Positions 51,095 through 59,783 of a stretch of 64,000 nucleotides of DNA are shown piece by piece (position 1 is the first letter of the stretch; the number at the start of each line of letters is the position of its first letter). Below the pieces are notes generated by a model. It was not told where the DNA came from. It saw only the letters and a list, made by a program, of their open reading frames with translations, and made no database searches. A program made the translations under genes and the position numbers. This DNA is from Methylobacterium sp. R2-1. Its GTDB lineage: Bacteria > Pseudomonadota > Alphaproteobacteria > Rhizobiales > Beijerinckiaceae. The DNA lies in NCBI RefSeq assembly GCF_014191355.1, contig NZ_JACHWM010000015.1:112216-176215 (forward strand). The letters are read 5' to 3'.

Positions 51095-51319
51095 CTACCG
51101 ACGCTTGGCCGATCCGATCGGCTCTGCCTCGGTGGCACGGCGCCAGAGCTGGACCATGATCCAGGCGGCGACGAGGCTGAACAGGCCCATGAGGACGTGA
51201 CCGACGCGGTCGCCCAGATCGAGCAGTCCGGCGAGCGCCCAGCCGGCGGCGATGGCGGCGGCGAACACTTCCGTGCCGACCAGCACCATCAGGCCGAGTA
51301 TCGTTATGAGGTTCCGCAT
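51095..51319 (-). CDS. small hypothetical membrane protein (74 aa)
   Basis: Two predicted transmembrane helices (about residues 3-33 and 38-60) and a short basic tail. No family recognised. It stands alone upstream of purS, with about 190 bases between them in which I saw nothing. Confidence 0.6.
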   Translation of the reverse strand: MRNLITILGLMVLVGTEVFAAAIAAGWALAGLLDLGDRVGHVLMGLFSLVAAWIMVQLWRRATEAEPIGSAKRR

Positions 51320-51437
51320 ACCCGCGTAAGCCTGTTCAACCCATTGAGCGGCGAACTAGCCTGAGGCCGGTGTCCGGCGCAACCGTTCCCACCGGCGGTC
51401 CTCCGCATGTTCGAGAGAAGAGTGGTGCGATCAGGTG

Positions 51438-51471
51438 GAAAAAAGAAACGGCCGGCGGTGCTCCGCCGGCC
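51438..51471 (-). terminator. intrinsic terminator of regB-regA
   Basis: On the minus strand, a 9-bp GC stem (GGCCGGCGG / CCGCCGGCC, AGCA loop; 51450-51471) is followed by TTTCTTTTTT (51439-51448), a textbook Rho-independent terminator about 30 bases after the response-regulator stop. Confidence 0.9.
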
Positions 51472-51501
51472 TTCCGATCCTTCAACGTGTCAGGCTCTCT
51501 G

Positions 51502-52131
51502 TCAGCGCGGCGCGCGCTTGGCGAGGATGCGCTGGAGCGTGCGACGGTGCATGTTCAGGCGCCGCGCCGTCTCGGAGACGTTGCGCCCGCACAGCTCATA
51601 GACCCGCTGGATATGCTCCCAACGCACCCGGTCGGCCGACATCGGGTTCTCCGGCGGGTCGGCGCGCTCGCCCGGTTGCGCCATCAGCGTACCGTGGATT
51701 TCGTCGGCATCGGCGGGTTTGGCGAGATAGTCGAAAGCACCGAGCTTCACTGCGGTTACGGCGGTCGCGATGTTGCCGTAACCGGTGAGGATCACCCCGC
51801 GGGCCTCGGGGCGACGCTCCTTGAGGCGGGCGATCACGTCGAGCCCATTGCCGTCTCCGAGCCGCATGTCGATCACGGCGAAGGCGGGCGCCTTGGTCTC
51901 TACGGCAGCGACGCCTTCGCTGACGCTCTCGGCCACATGCACTTCGTAGCCGCGCGATTCCATCGCCCGGGCAAGCCTGGTCGAGAACGGCTTGTCGTCG
52001 TCGACAATCAGCAGGCTGCGATCGCTAAAGGCGGAGAGAGGATCGGAATCGGAAAGAAAAGCGGTGTCCGAGCCTGGCACCGTCGTCCCGCTCTGCGTCA
52101 GCATGCGGCGCTCCTCGTCGGTTCGTGTCAT
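51502..52131 (-). CDS. regA: redox response regulator of the RegA/PrrA/ActR family
   Basis: A 209-residue regulator. The receiver domain (about 38-150) has LLIVDDDKPF, phosphoacceptor context FAVIDMRLGDGNGLDVI, then VILTGYGNIATAV and YLAKPADADEI. A proline-bearing linker leads to a Fis-type helix-turn-helix (NVSETARRLNMHRRTLQRIL) at the C-terminus. This one-HTH, 180-210-aa layout is the RegA/PrrA/ActR family, which adjusts respiration, carbon and nitrogen genes to redox state. It follows its kinase gene by 9 bases. Confidence 0.92.
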   Translation of the reverse strand: MTRTDEERRMLTQSGTTVPGSDTAFLSDSDPLSAFSDRSLLIVDDDKPFSTRLARAMESRGYEVHVAESVSEGVAAVETKAPAFAVIDMRLGDGNGLDVIARLKERRPEARGVILTGYGNIATAVTAVKLGAFDYLAKPADADEIHGTLMAQPGERADPPENPMSADRVRWEHIQRVYELCGRNVSETARRLNMHRRTLQRILAKRAPR

Positions 52132-52140
52132 CTATGTGCA

Positions 52141-53535
52141 TTATATGGGTGCGGCATCGCGTTCTGTTAGGGGTCGCAGAGAATTGTGCGCAACGCGATG
52201 GGGCACAATCGCCTCCCTCTCGAAAACGTGACGTGCCCAGGTCACACGCACCAGGGCGCCATGGGTGCCCGGTTCCGTGATGTTCGAAAGAAGAAGCTGA
52301 GCGCCGGAGCGTTCAATCAGCGTCTTGGCGATGAACAGGCCGAGCCCGAGCCCTCCACCCGCTTCGTCGGGATTGCGCGAGCGGTCGCGGCCCCGGGTGG
52401 TGACGTAGGGTTCGCCGGCCCGCAGCAGCACTTCGCTGGGGAAGCCCGGCCCGTCGTCGCGGATCGTCAGCGTGACGCGTTCGGCGGTCCAGCGGGCCTC
52501 GATCAGAACCCGCGACTCGGCGAAGTCGACGGCGTTGTCGAGGATGTTGGCGAGCCCGAACATCACGCCGGGGTTTCGGCGGCAGACCGGCTCCGTTCCC
52601 TCGCCCTGTTTCGAGACATCGACGGCAATGCCGAGGGCGCGCTGGGGAGCGACCAGTTCCTCGATGAGATGGCCGAAGGTCACGGTCTGGAGGAAGGTTT
52701 CGCCCTCCTCAGTCTCCTCGCCCATGGAGGTGAGCTTTGAGAGGATCCCCCGGCAGCGGTCCACCTGGTCGCGCAGCAGGCTCAGATCCTCGGCGATGGC
52801 CGGCGAGGCGGTGGGGCCGAGCTGCCGGTCGAGTTCCTTGGCGACGAGCATGATGGTGCCGAGAGGGGTGCCGAGTTCATGGGCCGCCGCTGCGGCGAGC
52901 CCGTCGAGCTGCGAGAGGTGCTGCTCGCGGGCGAGCACCAGTTCGGTCGCCGCGAGTGCCCGCGCGAGTTGACGCGTCTCCTCCGCCACGCGCCATGCGT
53001 AGACGCCGGTGAAGGCGGTGCCGAGCAGGATCGCGGTCCAGACCCCCGACACGTAGAGGAAGGGCAGCTCGATCCGCCCGTCGGCGAACCAGGGCAGCGG
53101 GCGGTGGACGAGGGCGAGCAGGGTCGCGAGCCCCACCGCCAGCAGCCCGAGCGCCAGGGTCCGCTCCGGCGGCAGGGCGGTGGCCGAGATCAGCACCGGC
53201 GCGAGGAACAGGAGCGAGAACGGGTTCTGCAGCCCGCCGGTCAGGAACAGGAGGCCTGCGAGCTGGACGATGTCGAAGGCGAGCAGGAGCGCTGCCGAAT
53301 CATCGCTCAGGCGGTAACTCGCGGGGAAACGGATCCGCAGCGCCAGATTGAGCCAGCACGAGGCGGCGATGACGAGGAAGCACCAGCCGAAGGGCAGGTT
53401 GAGGCCGAGACCGAACTGGGCACCGACGACTGCCGCGCTCTGTCCGGTGAGCGCGAGCCAGCGCAGGCGCACGAAGGTGTCGAGCCGCAGGTGGCGGCCC
53501 GTCGGTGTGAGGGTTTCGTGGGCCGCTTCCATCAT
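52141..53535 (-). CDS. regB: redox sensor histidine kinase of the RegB/PrrB/ActS family
   Basis: A 464-residue kinase with six N-terminal membrane helices. GGLQNPF at 100-106 is the family ubiquinone-binding heptapeptide. The H-box is AAAHELGTPLGTI (His219), and DQVDRCRGILSKL contains Cys261, equivalent to the redox-active cysteine of RegB. The ATPase lobe has N-box NILDNAVDFA, DDGPGFP and GGGLGLGLFIAKTL. It senses the quinone pool and phosphorylates the adjacent RegA. Divergent from phaZ. Confidence 0.93.
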   Translation of the reverse strand: MMEAAHETLTPTGRHLRLDTFVRLRWLALTGQSAAVVGAQFGLGLNLPFGWCFLVIAASCWLNLALRIRFPASYRLSDDSAALLLAFDIVQLAGLLFLTGGLQNPFSLLFLAPVLISATALPPERTLALGLLAVGLATLLALVHRPLPWFADGRIELPFLYVSGVWTAILLGTAFTGVYAWRVAEETRQLARALAATELVLAREQHLSQLDGLAAAAAHELGTPLGTIMLVAKELDRQLGPTASPAIAEDLSLLRDQVDRCRGILSKLTSMGEETEEGETFLQTVTFGHLIEELVAPQRALGIAVDVSKQGEGTEPVCRRNPGVMFGLANILDNAVDFAESRVLIEARWTAERVTLTIRDDGPGFPSEVLLRAGEPYVTTRGRDRSRNPDEAGGGLGLGLFIAKTLIERSGAQLLLSNITEPGTHGALVRVTWARHVFEREAIVPHRVAHNSLRPLTERDAAPI

Positions 53536-53687
53536 GGTGCGGCTACGATAGGGCTGCCCTGGGGCGCGTCCACCGGGCAGTCCACAGATGCCGCGGCCGG
53601 ACGCGTGGTTTTGCCGGATTTCTCCGGCCGCAACATACGATAGGCTCGGCGACGGTCGAGCTGCTGACCGGAACGGGGAGTGCCGAA

Positions 53688-54932
53688 ATGGATCTGGCGT
53701 ATGTCTGGTACGAGACGGCGCGCGCGATGCTGACGCCGGCCCGCCTCGTGGCGGATGCGGCGCGGCACAGTCTCGGAAATCCGGGCAACCCCCTGGCCTA
53801 CGGCCCCTATGCCCGCTCGACGGCCGCCGCGCTCGAGATGTTCGAGCGCCTGACCCGCCGCTACGGCAAGCCGGCCTTCGACCTGCCGACGACCGTGATC
53901 GACGGCCGGATCGTTCCGGTCTCGGAGCGCGTCGTCTGGGAACGGCCCTTCGCTCGCGTGATCGCGTTCGACCGAGCGCTCCCGGCCGGGCTTTCTGAGC
54001 CCCAGCCCAAGCTCCTGATCGTGGCGCCGATGTCGGGTCATTACGCGACGCTCCTGCGCGGCACCGTCGAGGCGATGCTGCCCAATCATCGGGTCTTCAT
54101 CACGGACTGGTCCGACGCGCGGATGGTGCCGCTGCTGGACGGGCGCTTCGACCTCGACACGTATATCGACTACCTGCAGGCGATGTTCCGCGATCTCGGG
54201 CCGGACCTGCACGTCATGGCGGTCTGCCAGCCCGCCGTGCCGGTCTTCGCCGCGGTCGCGCTGATGGAGGCGGCGAATTCGGCCCACATACCGGTCTCGA
54301 TGACCCTGATGGGCGGACCGATCGACACCCGCCGCTCGCCGACCGCCGTGAACTGTCTCGCGCAGGAGCGCGGCATGGGCTGGTTCGAGAAGAACTGCAT
54401 CACGGTGGTCCCGCCCCTGTATCCGGGGGCGATGCGCCGGGTCTATCCGGGCTTCCTGCAGCTCTCGGGCTTCATGGCGATGAACCTCGACCGCCACGTC
54501 ACCGCCCATACCGACATGTTCCACCACCTCGTGACCGGGGACGGCGACTCGGCGGAGAAACACCGCGACTTCTACGACGAGTATCTCGCGGTGATGGACC
54601 TGACGGCGGAGTTCTACCTTCAGACCGTGCAGACCGTGTTCGTCGATCACGCCCTGCCGCGCGGACGGATGCGCCATGCCGGCCGGCTGGTGGATCTCTC
54701 GGCGATCCGGCGCTGCGCCATCCTCGCCGTCGAGGGCGAGAACGACGATATCTCCGGCGTCGGTCAGACCAAGGCCGCTCTCGACCTCACGCCGAACCTG
54801 CCCGATGCCCGCAAGGCGTATCACCTGCAGGAGAAGGTGGGGCATTACGGCGTGTTCAACGGCTCCCGCTTCCGCTCCGTCATCGCTCCGCGCATCGCCC
54901 GCTTCGTGCGAGAGATGGAGGGACACGCCTGA
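53688..54932 (+). CDS. phaZ: intracellular polyhydroxyalkanoate depolymerase
   Basis: A 414-residue PhaZ that mobilises stored polyhydroxybutyrate. The nucleophile is a cysteine in VCQPAV (C180) in place of the usual lipase serine, as in Cupriavidus PhaZ1. Asp353/354 in GENDDISGVGQ and His386 in KVGHYGVF complete the triad. The start MDLAYVWYETARAMLTP matches the family. The promoter region is shared with the divergent regB, 152 bases away, inviting redox control of PHB use, but no operator was identified. Confidence 0.94.
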   Translation: MDLAYVWYETARAMLTPARLVADAARHSLGNPGNPLAYGPYARSTAAALEMFERLTRRYGKPAFDLPTTVIDGRIVPVSERVVWERPFARVIAFDRALPAGLSEPQPKLLIVAPMSGHYATLLRGTVEAMLPNHRVFITDWSDARMVPLLDGRFDLDTYIDYLQAMFRDLGPDLHVMAVCQPAVPVFAAVALMEAANSAHIPVSMTLMGGPIDTRRSPTAVNCLAQERGMGWFEKNCITVVPPLYPGAMRRVYPGFLQLSGFMAMNLDRHVTAHTDMFHHLVTGDGDSAEKHRDFYDEYLAVMDLTAEFYLQTVQTVFVDHALPRGRMRHAGRLVDLSAIRRCAILAVEGENDDISGVGQTKAALDLTPNLPDARKAYHLQEKVGHYGVFNGSRFRSVIAPRIARFVREMEGHA

Positions 54933-55026
54933 TCGCAGGGCGAGTGCATTTTTGGCAGGCGAATTTCCGGTGAGAGAGGGATTGCTGGGATGGCTGAGCC
55001 GCCCGCCTGCGGCTAGGTTCGCCGCC

Positions 55027-55752
55027 ATGACGCGCGCCCTGCTGCGACGGCCGGATCCGGATCACATCGAGATCGCCCATGAGGGCCAGATCTTCCGCAT
55101 CGCGATTCTGCGGCGCCCGGCCGCGCGCCGGCTGACCCTGCGGGTCTCCAGCGCCACCGGCGCCGTGGTCCTCACGCTGCCGACCCGCTCGTCACTCGCC
55201 ACCGCGCAGAAATTCGCCCAGAGCCATGGTGGTTGGATCGCCACCCGCCTCGCCAAGCTGCCGGAGCGGGTGCCGTTCGCGGCGGGCTCGGTCATCCCGT
55301 TGCGCGGTGTGCCGCATCGGATCGTGCCGCGCGAGGGACGGGGCGCCGCCGAGTCCGATCCCGCGAGCGCGACCCTCGCCGTTCCGGGCGATCCGGCTCA
55401 CATGCCGCGCCGCGTCCGCGAGTTCCTGATGCGGGAGGCGCGACGCGACCTGTCCCACTCGGTGGCGGTCTATGCGGCCCGCCTCGGCCAGCGCCCGGCG
55501 CGGGTGACGCTGCGCGACACGCGCAGTCGCTGGGGCTCCTGCACGGCCCGTGGCGAGCTGAACTTCTCCTGGCGGCTGATCCTCGCGCCGCCGGTGGTGC
55601 TCGATTACCTTGTCGCCCACGAGATGGCGCATCTGCGGGAAATGAACCATTCCCCTCGCTTCTGGGCGCTCGCCAACGAACTCTGCCCCCACGTCGAGGA
55701 AGCGGAGCGCTGGCTGAAGCGGCACGGCTCCGAGCTGCACCGCTACGGTTGA
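55027..55752 (+). CDS. YgjP/M48-type zinc metallopeptidase (DUF45)
   Basis: A 241-residue protein. RRLTLRVSSATGAVVLTLP and the WGSCTARGELNFSWRLILAPP block lead to the zinc motif HEMAH (198-202) with H208 further on (NHSPRFW). This is the YgjP-like metallopeptidase family, often called M48 or DUF45. The frame is open upstream; ATG 55027 is the best start, with no strong Shine-Dalgarno, and GTG 54971 is an alternative. Its target is unknown. Confidence 0.85.
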   Translation: MTRALLRRPDPDHIEIAHEGQIFRIAILRRPAARRLTLRVSSATGAVVLTLPTRSSLATAQKFAQSHGGWIATRLAKLPERVPFAAGSVIPLRGVPHRIVPREGRGAAESDPASATLAVPGDPAHMPRRVREFLMREARRDLSHSVAVYAARLGQRPARVTLRDTRSRWGSCTARGELNFSWRLILAPPVVLDYLVAHEMAHLREMNHSPRFWALANELCPHVEEAERWLKRHGSELHRYG

Positions 55753-55762
55753 AAACGTCGGC

Positions 55763-56182
55763 TCAGTACTTCGTCACGACGGCCCGGCGGCGAGCCGCAG
55801 TCGGCTCCGCCGGCCAAGCCGGACGCGGATTGACGTGGCCCGGCCACATCGTGCGGGGCGCGACGTTGTCGCAGACCTCGCGCTGACGCAGGTAGGTCGG
55901 GCGGCCCGACGCGTCGCGGCGCAGCACGGTACCGCCATCCCGGCAGAAGCCCGCGATGGCCGCCGCATCGCCGCGGAGACGCCCGCGCGGATTCCGCTCC
56001 ACCGGCGGGTGCTCGATGGTGAGCGGCGCCTGATGGTTGAGCGAGCGCTCGATATAGGTCGTCGTGGCTTCGGGCGGCAGGTAATCCGCTTCCTCGAAGG
56101 GCAGCGACAGAGCGGAGGCACCTCCGGAACCCAGCGCAATGGCGAGTGTGGCGAGGGCGAAGGAGCAGGCGAGGCGGCGCAT
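55763..56182 (-). CDS. exported hypothetical protein (139 aa)
   Basis: ATG 56180-56182 opens a signal peptide (MRRLACSFALATLAIALGSG, cleavage near ASA-LSL). The mature part has two cysteines (FCRDGGTVLRR, EVCDNVAP) that could pair in the periplasm. No family recognised. It is convergent with the metallopeptidase gene, 10 bases apart. The frame is also open to 56608 but that leader lacks coding character. Confidence 0.7.
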   Translation of the reverse strand: MRRLACSFALATLAIALGSGGASALSLPFEEADYLPPEATTTYIERSLNHQAPLTIEHPPVERNPRGRLRGDAAAIAGFCRDGGTVLRRDASGRPTYLRQREVCDNVAPRTMWPGHVNPRPAWPAEPTAARRRAVVTKY

Positions 56183-56419
56183 GGCGGGTTCCTCGGATGA
56201 AGGGGAGCTTGGCCTTACTGTAGGGCAGGGCGACGGCGAGGGGTAGCCGCTTTGCCTCAATCCCGACACACCCTCGCCGCGATTGCTTGACACCGGGGAC
56301 CCTGCATGGTCCCAACGCCCGAGCCCGCGCGGCGCTTCCAGAAGGGCTCGACTGCGCCAGCGCGAGGAGCGCCCGCCCGAGCCGGACGCCGTCCCACGAA
56401 GCGATCGATCGGAGTTCGT

Positions 56420-56962
56420 ATGAGTTTGTTTGCGGGCCTGGTTCGCGCGGTTCGGCCGGAGGGCAGCCGTCATCTGGCGCTGGCGGCCGCGACCGCTGCC
56501 ACGATCCTGGCCGGAGGCGGTGCCGCGCAGGCCCAGGGGACCGTGCGCAAGACCTTCGATGACTGGCAGCTGCGCTGCGAGACGCCGGCTGGGGCCAAGG
56601 CCGAGCAATGCGCCCTGGTTCAGTACGTGGCGGCGGAAGACCGGCCGAACCTCAACCTCGTCGTCATCGTGCTGAAGACCGCGGACAACCGCGGCTACCT
56701 GCTGCGCGTGGTGGCTCCGCTCGGTGTGCTCCTGCCGTCAGGCCTCGGCCTCAAGATTGATCAGACCGATATCGGCCGTGCGAGCTTCGTGCGTTGCCTG
56801 ACGACCGGCTGCGTCGCCGAGGTGGTGATGGACGAGGGCCTCATCAAATCGCTGCGCAACGGGTCGCAATCGACCTTCATCGTCTTCCAGACGCCGGAGG
56901 AAGGGGTCGGGATACCAGTCTCGATGAAGGGGTTCGGCCCCGGTTTCGACTCGCTCAAATAG
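56420..56962 (+). CDS. IalB-family exported protein (invasion-associated locus B)
   Basis: ATG 56420 has GGAG 8 bases upstream and a signal peptide ending near AQA-QGT. The 180-residue product shows the IalB core: TFDDWQLRCETPAGAKAEQC, ALVQYVAAED, LRVVAPLGVLLPSGLGLKID and FVRCLTTGCVAEVVMD with paired cysteines. IalB relatives are abundant in alphaproteobacteria, often of unknown non-pathogenic function. Followed 61 bases later by another exported protein. Confidence 0.9.
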   Translation: MSLFAGLVRAVRPEGSRHLALAAATAATILAGGGAAQAQGTVRKTFDDWQLRCETPAGAKAEQCALVQYVAAEDRPNLNLVVIVLKTADNRGYLLRVVAPLGVLLPSGLGLKIDQTDIGRASFVRCLTTGCVAEVVMDEGLIKSLRNGSQSTFIVFQTPEEGVGIPVSMKGFGPGFDSLK

Positions 56963-57023
56963 GATCGTTCGGCTCCGGAGCGTTCGAGGGGATCGCCAGG
57001 GAAGGGCAGGGGACGGTCAGACG

Positions 57024-57656
57024 ATGCGCAGAGCCTTGATCATTTTTGCCGGATTGGTGATGGCCGTTCCGGGCTCGGTGCGTGCCGAACCCGGCGGCTT
57101 CTTCAAGAACATGTTCAGCGGGGGCGAGGGGAGCGCACCGTCCATCGCCGCGCCGCGCGCACAGGATCCCGACGATGTCTACTGCCCGCCGGTCTTCGTG
57201 CCGGACGGAGGCGCCGCGATCCAGGCCTTTGCCGGAGCCGCGGGGGACAAGACCCGTCTGCGGCACCAGATCGTGTTCGGCCGGCTCAGCCGCGAGTGCA
57301 AGGCGCGGCCGGATGGATCGGTGGCTGTGCGGGTCGGCGTCGAGTTGCGTGCGCTCCTCGGACCGGCCGGTGCCGCCGGGCGCTTCGAGGCCCCGGTCAC
57401 CATCGCCGTGAAGTACAACGAGCAGCCCGTCATGGCGCGGACCCACCGTGTCGCCGTGACGGTGCCGTCCGGCGCCGCACAGGGCGAGGCGACGGTGATC
57501 GAGAACGATCTGAGCGTGCCCGCCGATAAGGCGATGAGTTACGATATCGAGGTGACGCTGACCGGCGCGCCGGCTCGAGCGAAGCCGGTCGCGCGCCGGC
57601 CGAAGCGCGCACCCGCGGCGACGGAAGCGCAGGGTGAGGCCGCGGCCGAGCAATGA
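57024..57656 (+). CDS. exported hypothetical protein (210 aa)
   Basis: Signal peptide MRRALIIFAGLVMAVPGSVRA, then a glycine-rich start and a beta-rich domain (VYCPPVFVPDGGAAIQAF, LRHQIVFGRLSRECKARPDG, VAVRVGVELRALLGP) and a disordered Ala/Pro/Arg C-terminal tail. The two cysteines could form a disulphide. I recognise no named family. It lies between the IalB-like gene and the glycosyltransferases and may share their transcript. Confidence 0.8.
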   Translation: MRRALIIFAGLVMAVPGSVRAEPGGFFKNMFSGGEGSAPSIAAPRAQDPDDVYCPPVFVPDGGAAIQAFAGAAGDKTRLRHQIVFGRLSRECKARPDGSVAVRVGVELRALLGPAGAAGRFEAPVTIAVKYNEQPVMARTHRVAVTVPSGAAQGEATVIENDLSVPADKAMSYDIEVTLTGAPARAKPVARRPKRAPAATEAQGEAAAEQ

Positions 57657-57686
57657 TGGCGTCGCCTTCACCGTACGGCTCGAAAC

Positions 57687-59783
57687 GTGCCGGAGGACGG
57701 AATCGCCAACCCTGATCTATCACGGGGCGCTTGGCGGAGCTCCCGGCGGGGCAAATGGCGGGACGTGTGGCGAGGCCGGGAGGTGCCGTTCTCGCTCGCA
57801 CCCACCGATGATCCCCTGTTCGATCGCCGCCTCGTCCTGCCGGACACCGTCCGCGCCATGCGGCAGGGCCGTTGGATCGTCCTGACCTACACGCTGCCCG
57901 CACGCGCCCGGCCGCAGCGACCCTTGCTGCGCCTGCTGCGCGCGGGAGGCCGCTGCGACAGCTTCGTGCTGCCAGGGCTCGCACTCGGTGCCGCGCGCTG
58001 GCTCGGCTACCTGCCAGGGGATTGCGAGGGCGTCGAGATTGCCGCGGAGCCGGGCTTCGTGCTGGAGCGGATCGGGCTGCGCAGCAGCGCGAGCGTCTTC
58101 GCGGAAGCACTGCTGAAGCGTCCGTTGCGGGCTGCCGCAGCGTTGCGCGCGAGCCTCGCGCGCGACGAGCGACGCTGGCGGGACAGCCTGCGCGGGGCGT
58201 GCGCGGTGTCGCCTCTCGCCCGCTATCCGGCCTGGAGGGCCCCGCGCCTGTTTCGGTCGCCTCCGAGCGAACCGGGATCGGGTGCCAACATCCGCATTGT
58301 CCTGCATGCTTCCTTCGCACGGGCCGATGCGGTGGCACGCAGCGTGGCGAGCTTGCGTGCGCAGAGCCATCAGAACTGGTCGCTTCTCATCGCCTGGATG
58401 GACCGCAATCCGCCGGCGAAGCCTGCGGGGACCGATCCGCGCGTGTCATCAGGCAAATGGAATCCGGCCGCCACGCTCCGGGACCTTTGCGGAGAGGCCG
58501 ACCTGCTCGGCCTGCTGCGTCCCGGGGACGTCCTGGCCCCAGAGGCGCTGAGCCTCCTCGCGAGCGGCTTCGAGACCGAGGCGGCTGAGATGGTCTATGC
58601 TGACGAAGAGACTGGCGGCCGAGCGGTCGGGCCACGCCTTAAGCCGGACTGGAGCCCTGACCTCGCCCTCGTCACCGGCTATGTCGGCGCGCCCGCTCTC
58701 GTCTCGAATGCCTTCCTCGCCACCGTGCCGGTTGAGCCGGTGGGCTCACCAGAAGACGCCGCGCTCTCCCTCGACCTTGCAGTTGGGACGGCAACCCGCG
58801 TCGCCCACATCCCGCGGGTCCTGTGCCGCCGTGAGCCGTTCGCCGCCGACCTGTCCGCCCGCGCATCGCGCCTCGACCGGCACCTGCGCTCCACGGATTC
58901 GTCGGCGCACGCGGTGCTCCAGCAGAACCGCCTCGACCTGCACTGGCCGCGTCCCGAGCCGGCACCGCTGGTCAGCGTGATCATTCCCTCGCGCGACCGG
59001 CTCGACCTCATCGCGCGGGTCACCGAGGGGATCTTCGAAAAGACCGATTATCCCGCGATCGAGCTGCTCATCGTGGACAATGGCTCGACGGACCCTGCGG
59101 TCCTCGCACTGTACGACCGGCTCCGCGGCGATCCGCGAGTACGGATCGTGCCCCATCCGCACCCCTTCAATTTCTCCGCGATGGTCAATGCCGGCGCGCG
59201 TGCGGCGTGCGGTGAGATCCTCGTCCTGCTCAACAACGACGTGGCCGTCCTGCGGCCCGACTGGCTCGACATCCTCGTGGCTCAGGCCGCCCGCCCCGAG
59301 GTCGGCGCCGTCGGCGCGAAGCTCCTCTACGAGGATGGCCGGCTCCAGCACGCCGGCGTGGTGGTCGGGCTCGGCGGCGAGGCCGGCCACATCTTGCGCC
59401 GCCGTCCCGCCGACACGCCCGGCCACCTCGATCGCCTGCGCGTGGCGCACGAGGTCTCGGGCGTCACGGCGGCCTGCCTCGCCGTGGCACGGGAGAAGTA
59501 TCGCGCCGTCGGCGGCTTCGATGAGGAGACCTTCCCGATCGACTTCAACGACATCGACTTCTGCCTGCGCCTCAGCGGCCGGGGCTGGAAGACGGTGTGG
59601 ACACCGCATGCCGTTCTATCACACCTCGAATCGGTGAGCCGCGGCCGGCCGGTTGGCGCGGCCCGCGCGCGTTTTAAGCGCGAGGCCGCCGCCTTTACCG
59701 AGCGCTGGCGCGACGTGATCCGGCACGATCCGTTCTACCATCCGGGCCTGTCGCTCACGACCTTCGGCGAGGAACTGGAATGA
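57687..59783 (+). CDS. large family-2 glycosyltransferase (698 aa)
   Basis: Starts at GTG 57687. The N-terminal about 420 residues contain a partial, divergent GT-A-like half (IRIVLHASFARADAVARSVA; EMVYADEETGG) of uncertain activity. The C-terminal catalytic GT2 domain (about 425-690) has LVSVIIPSRDRLDLIARVTE, LLIVDNGSTDPAVL, the metal-binding NND in EILVLLNNDVAVL and GAVGAKLLYEDGRLQHAGVV, then FDEETFPIDFNDIDFCLRLS. It probably transfers sugars in surface polysaccharide synthesis. Its stop overlaps the next glycosyltransferase start (ATGA). Confidence 0.88.
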   Translation: MPEDGIANPDLSRGAWRSSRRGKWRDVWRGREVPFSLAPTDDPLFDRRLVLPDTVRAMRQGRWIVLTYTLPARARPQRPLLRLLRAGGRCDSFVLPGLALGAARWLGYLPGDCEGVEIAAEPGFVLERIGLRSSASVFAEALLKRPLRAAAALRASLARDERRWRDSLRGACAVSPLARYPAWRAPRLFRSPPSEPGSGANIRIVLHASFARADAVARSVASLRAQSHQNWSLLIAWMDRNPPAKPAGTDPRVSSGKWNPAATLRDLCGEADLLGLLRPGDVLAPEALSLLASGFETEAAEMVYADEETGGRAVGPRLKPDWSPDLALVTGYVGAPALVSNAFLATVPVEPVGSPEDAALSLDLAVGTATRVAHIPRVLCRREPFAADLSARASRLDRHLRSTDSSAHAVLQQNRLDLHWPRPEPAPLVSVIIPSRDRLDLIARVTEGIFEKTDYPAIELLIVDNGSTDPAVLALYDRLRGDPRVRIVPHPHPFNFSAMVNAGARAACGEILVLLNNDVAVLRPDWLDILVAQAARPEVGAVGAKLLYEDGRLQHAGVVVGLGGEAGHILRRRPADTPGHLDRLRVAHEVSGVTAACLAVAREKYRAVGGFDEETFPIDFNDIDFCLRLSGRGWKTVWTPHAVLSHLESVSRGRPVGAARARFKREAAAFTERWRDVIRHDPFYHPGLSLTTFGEELE

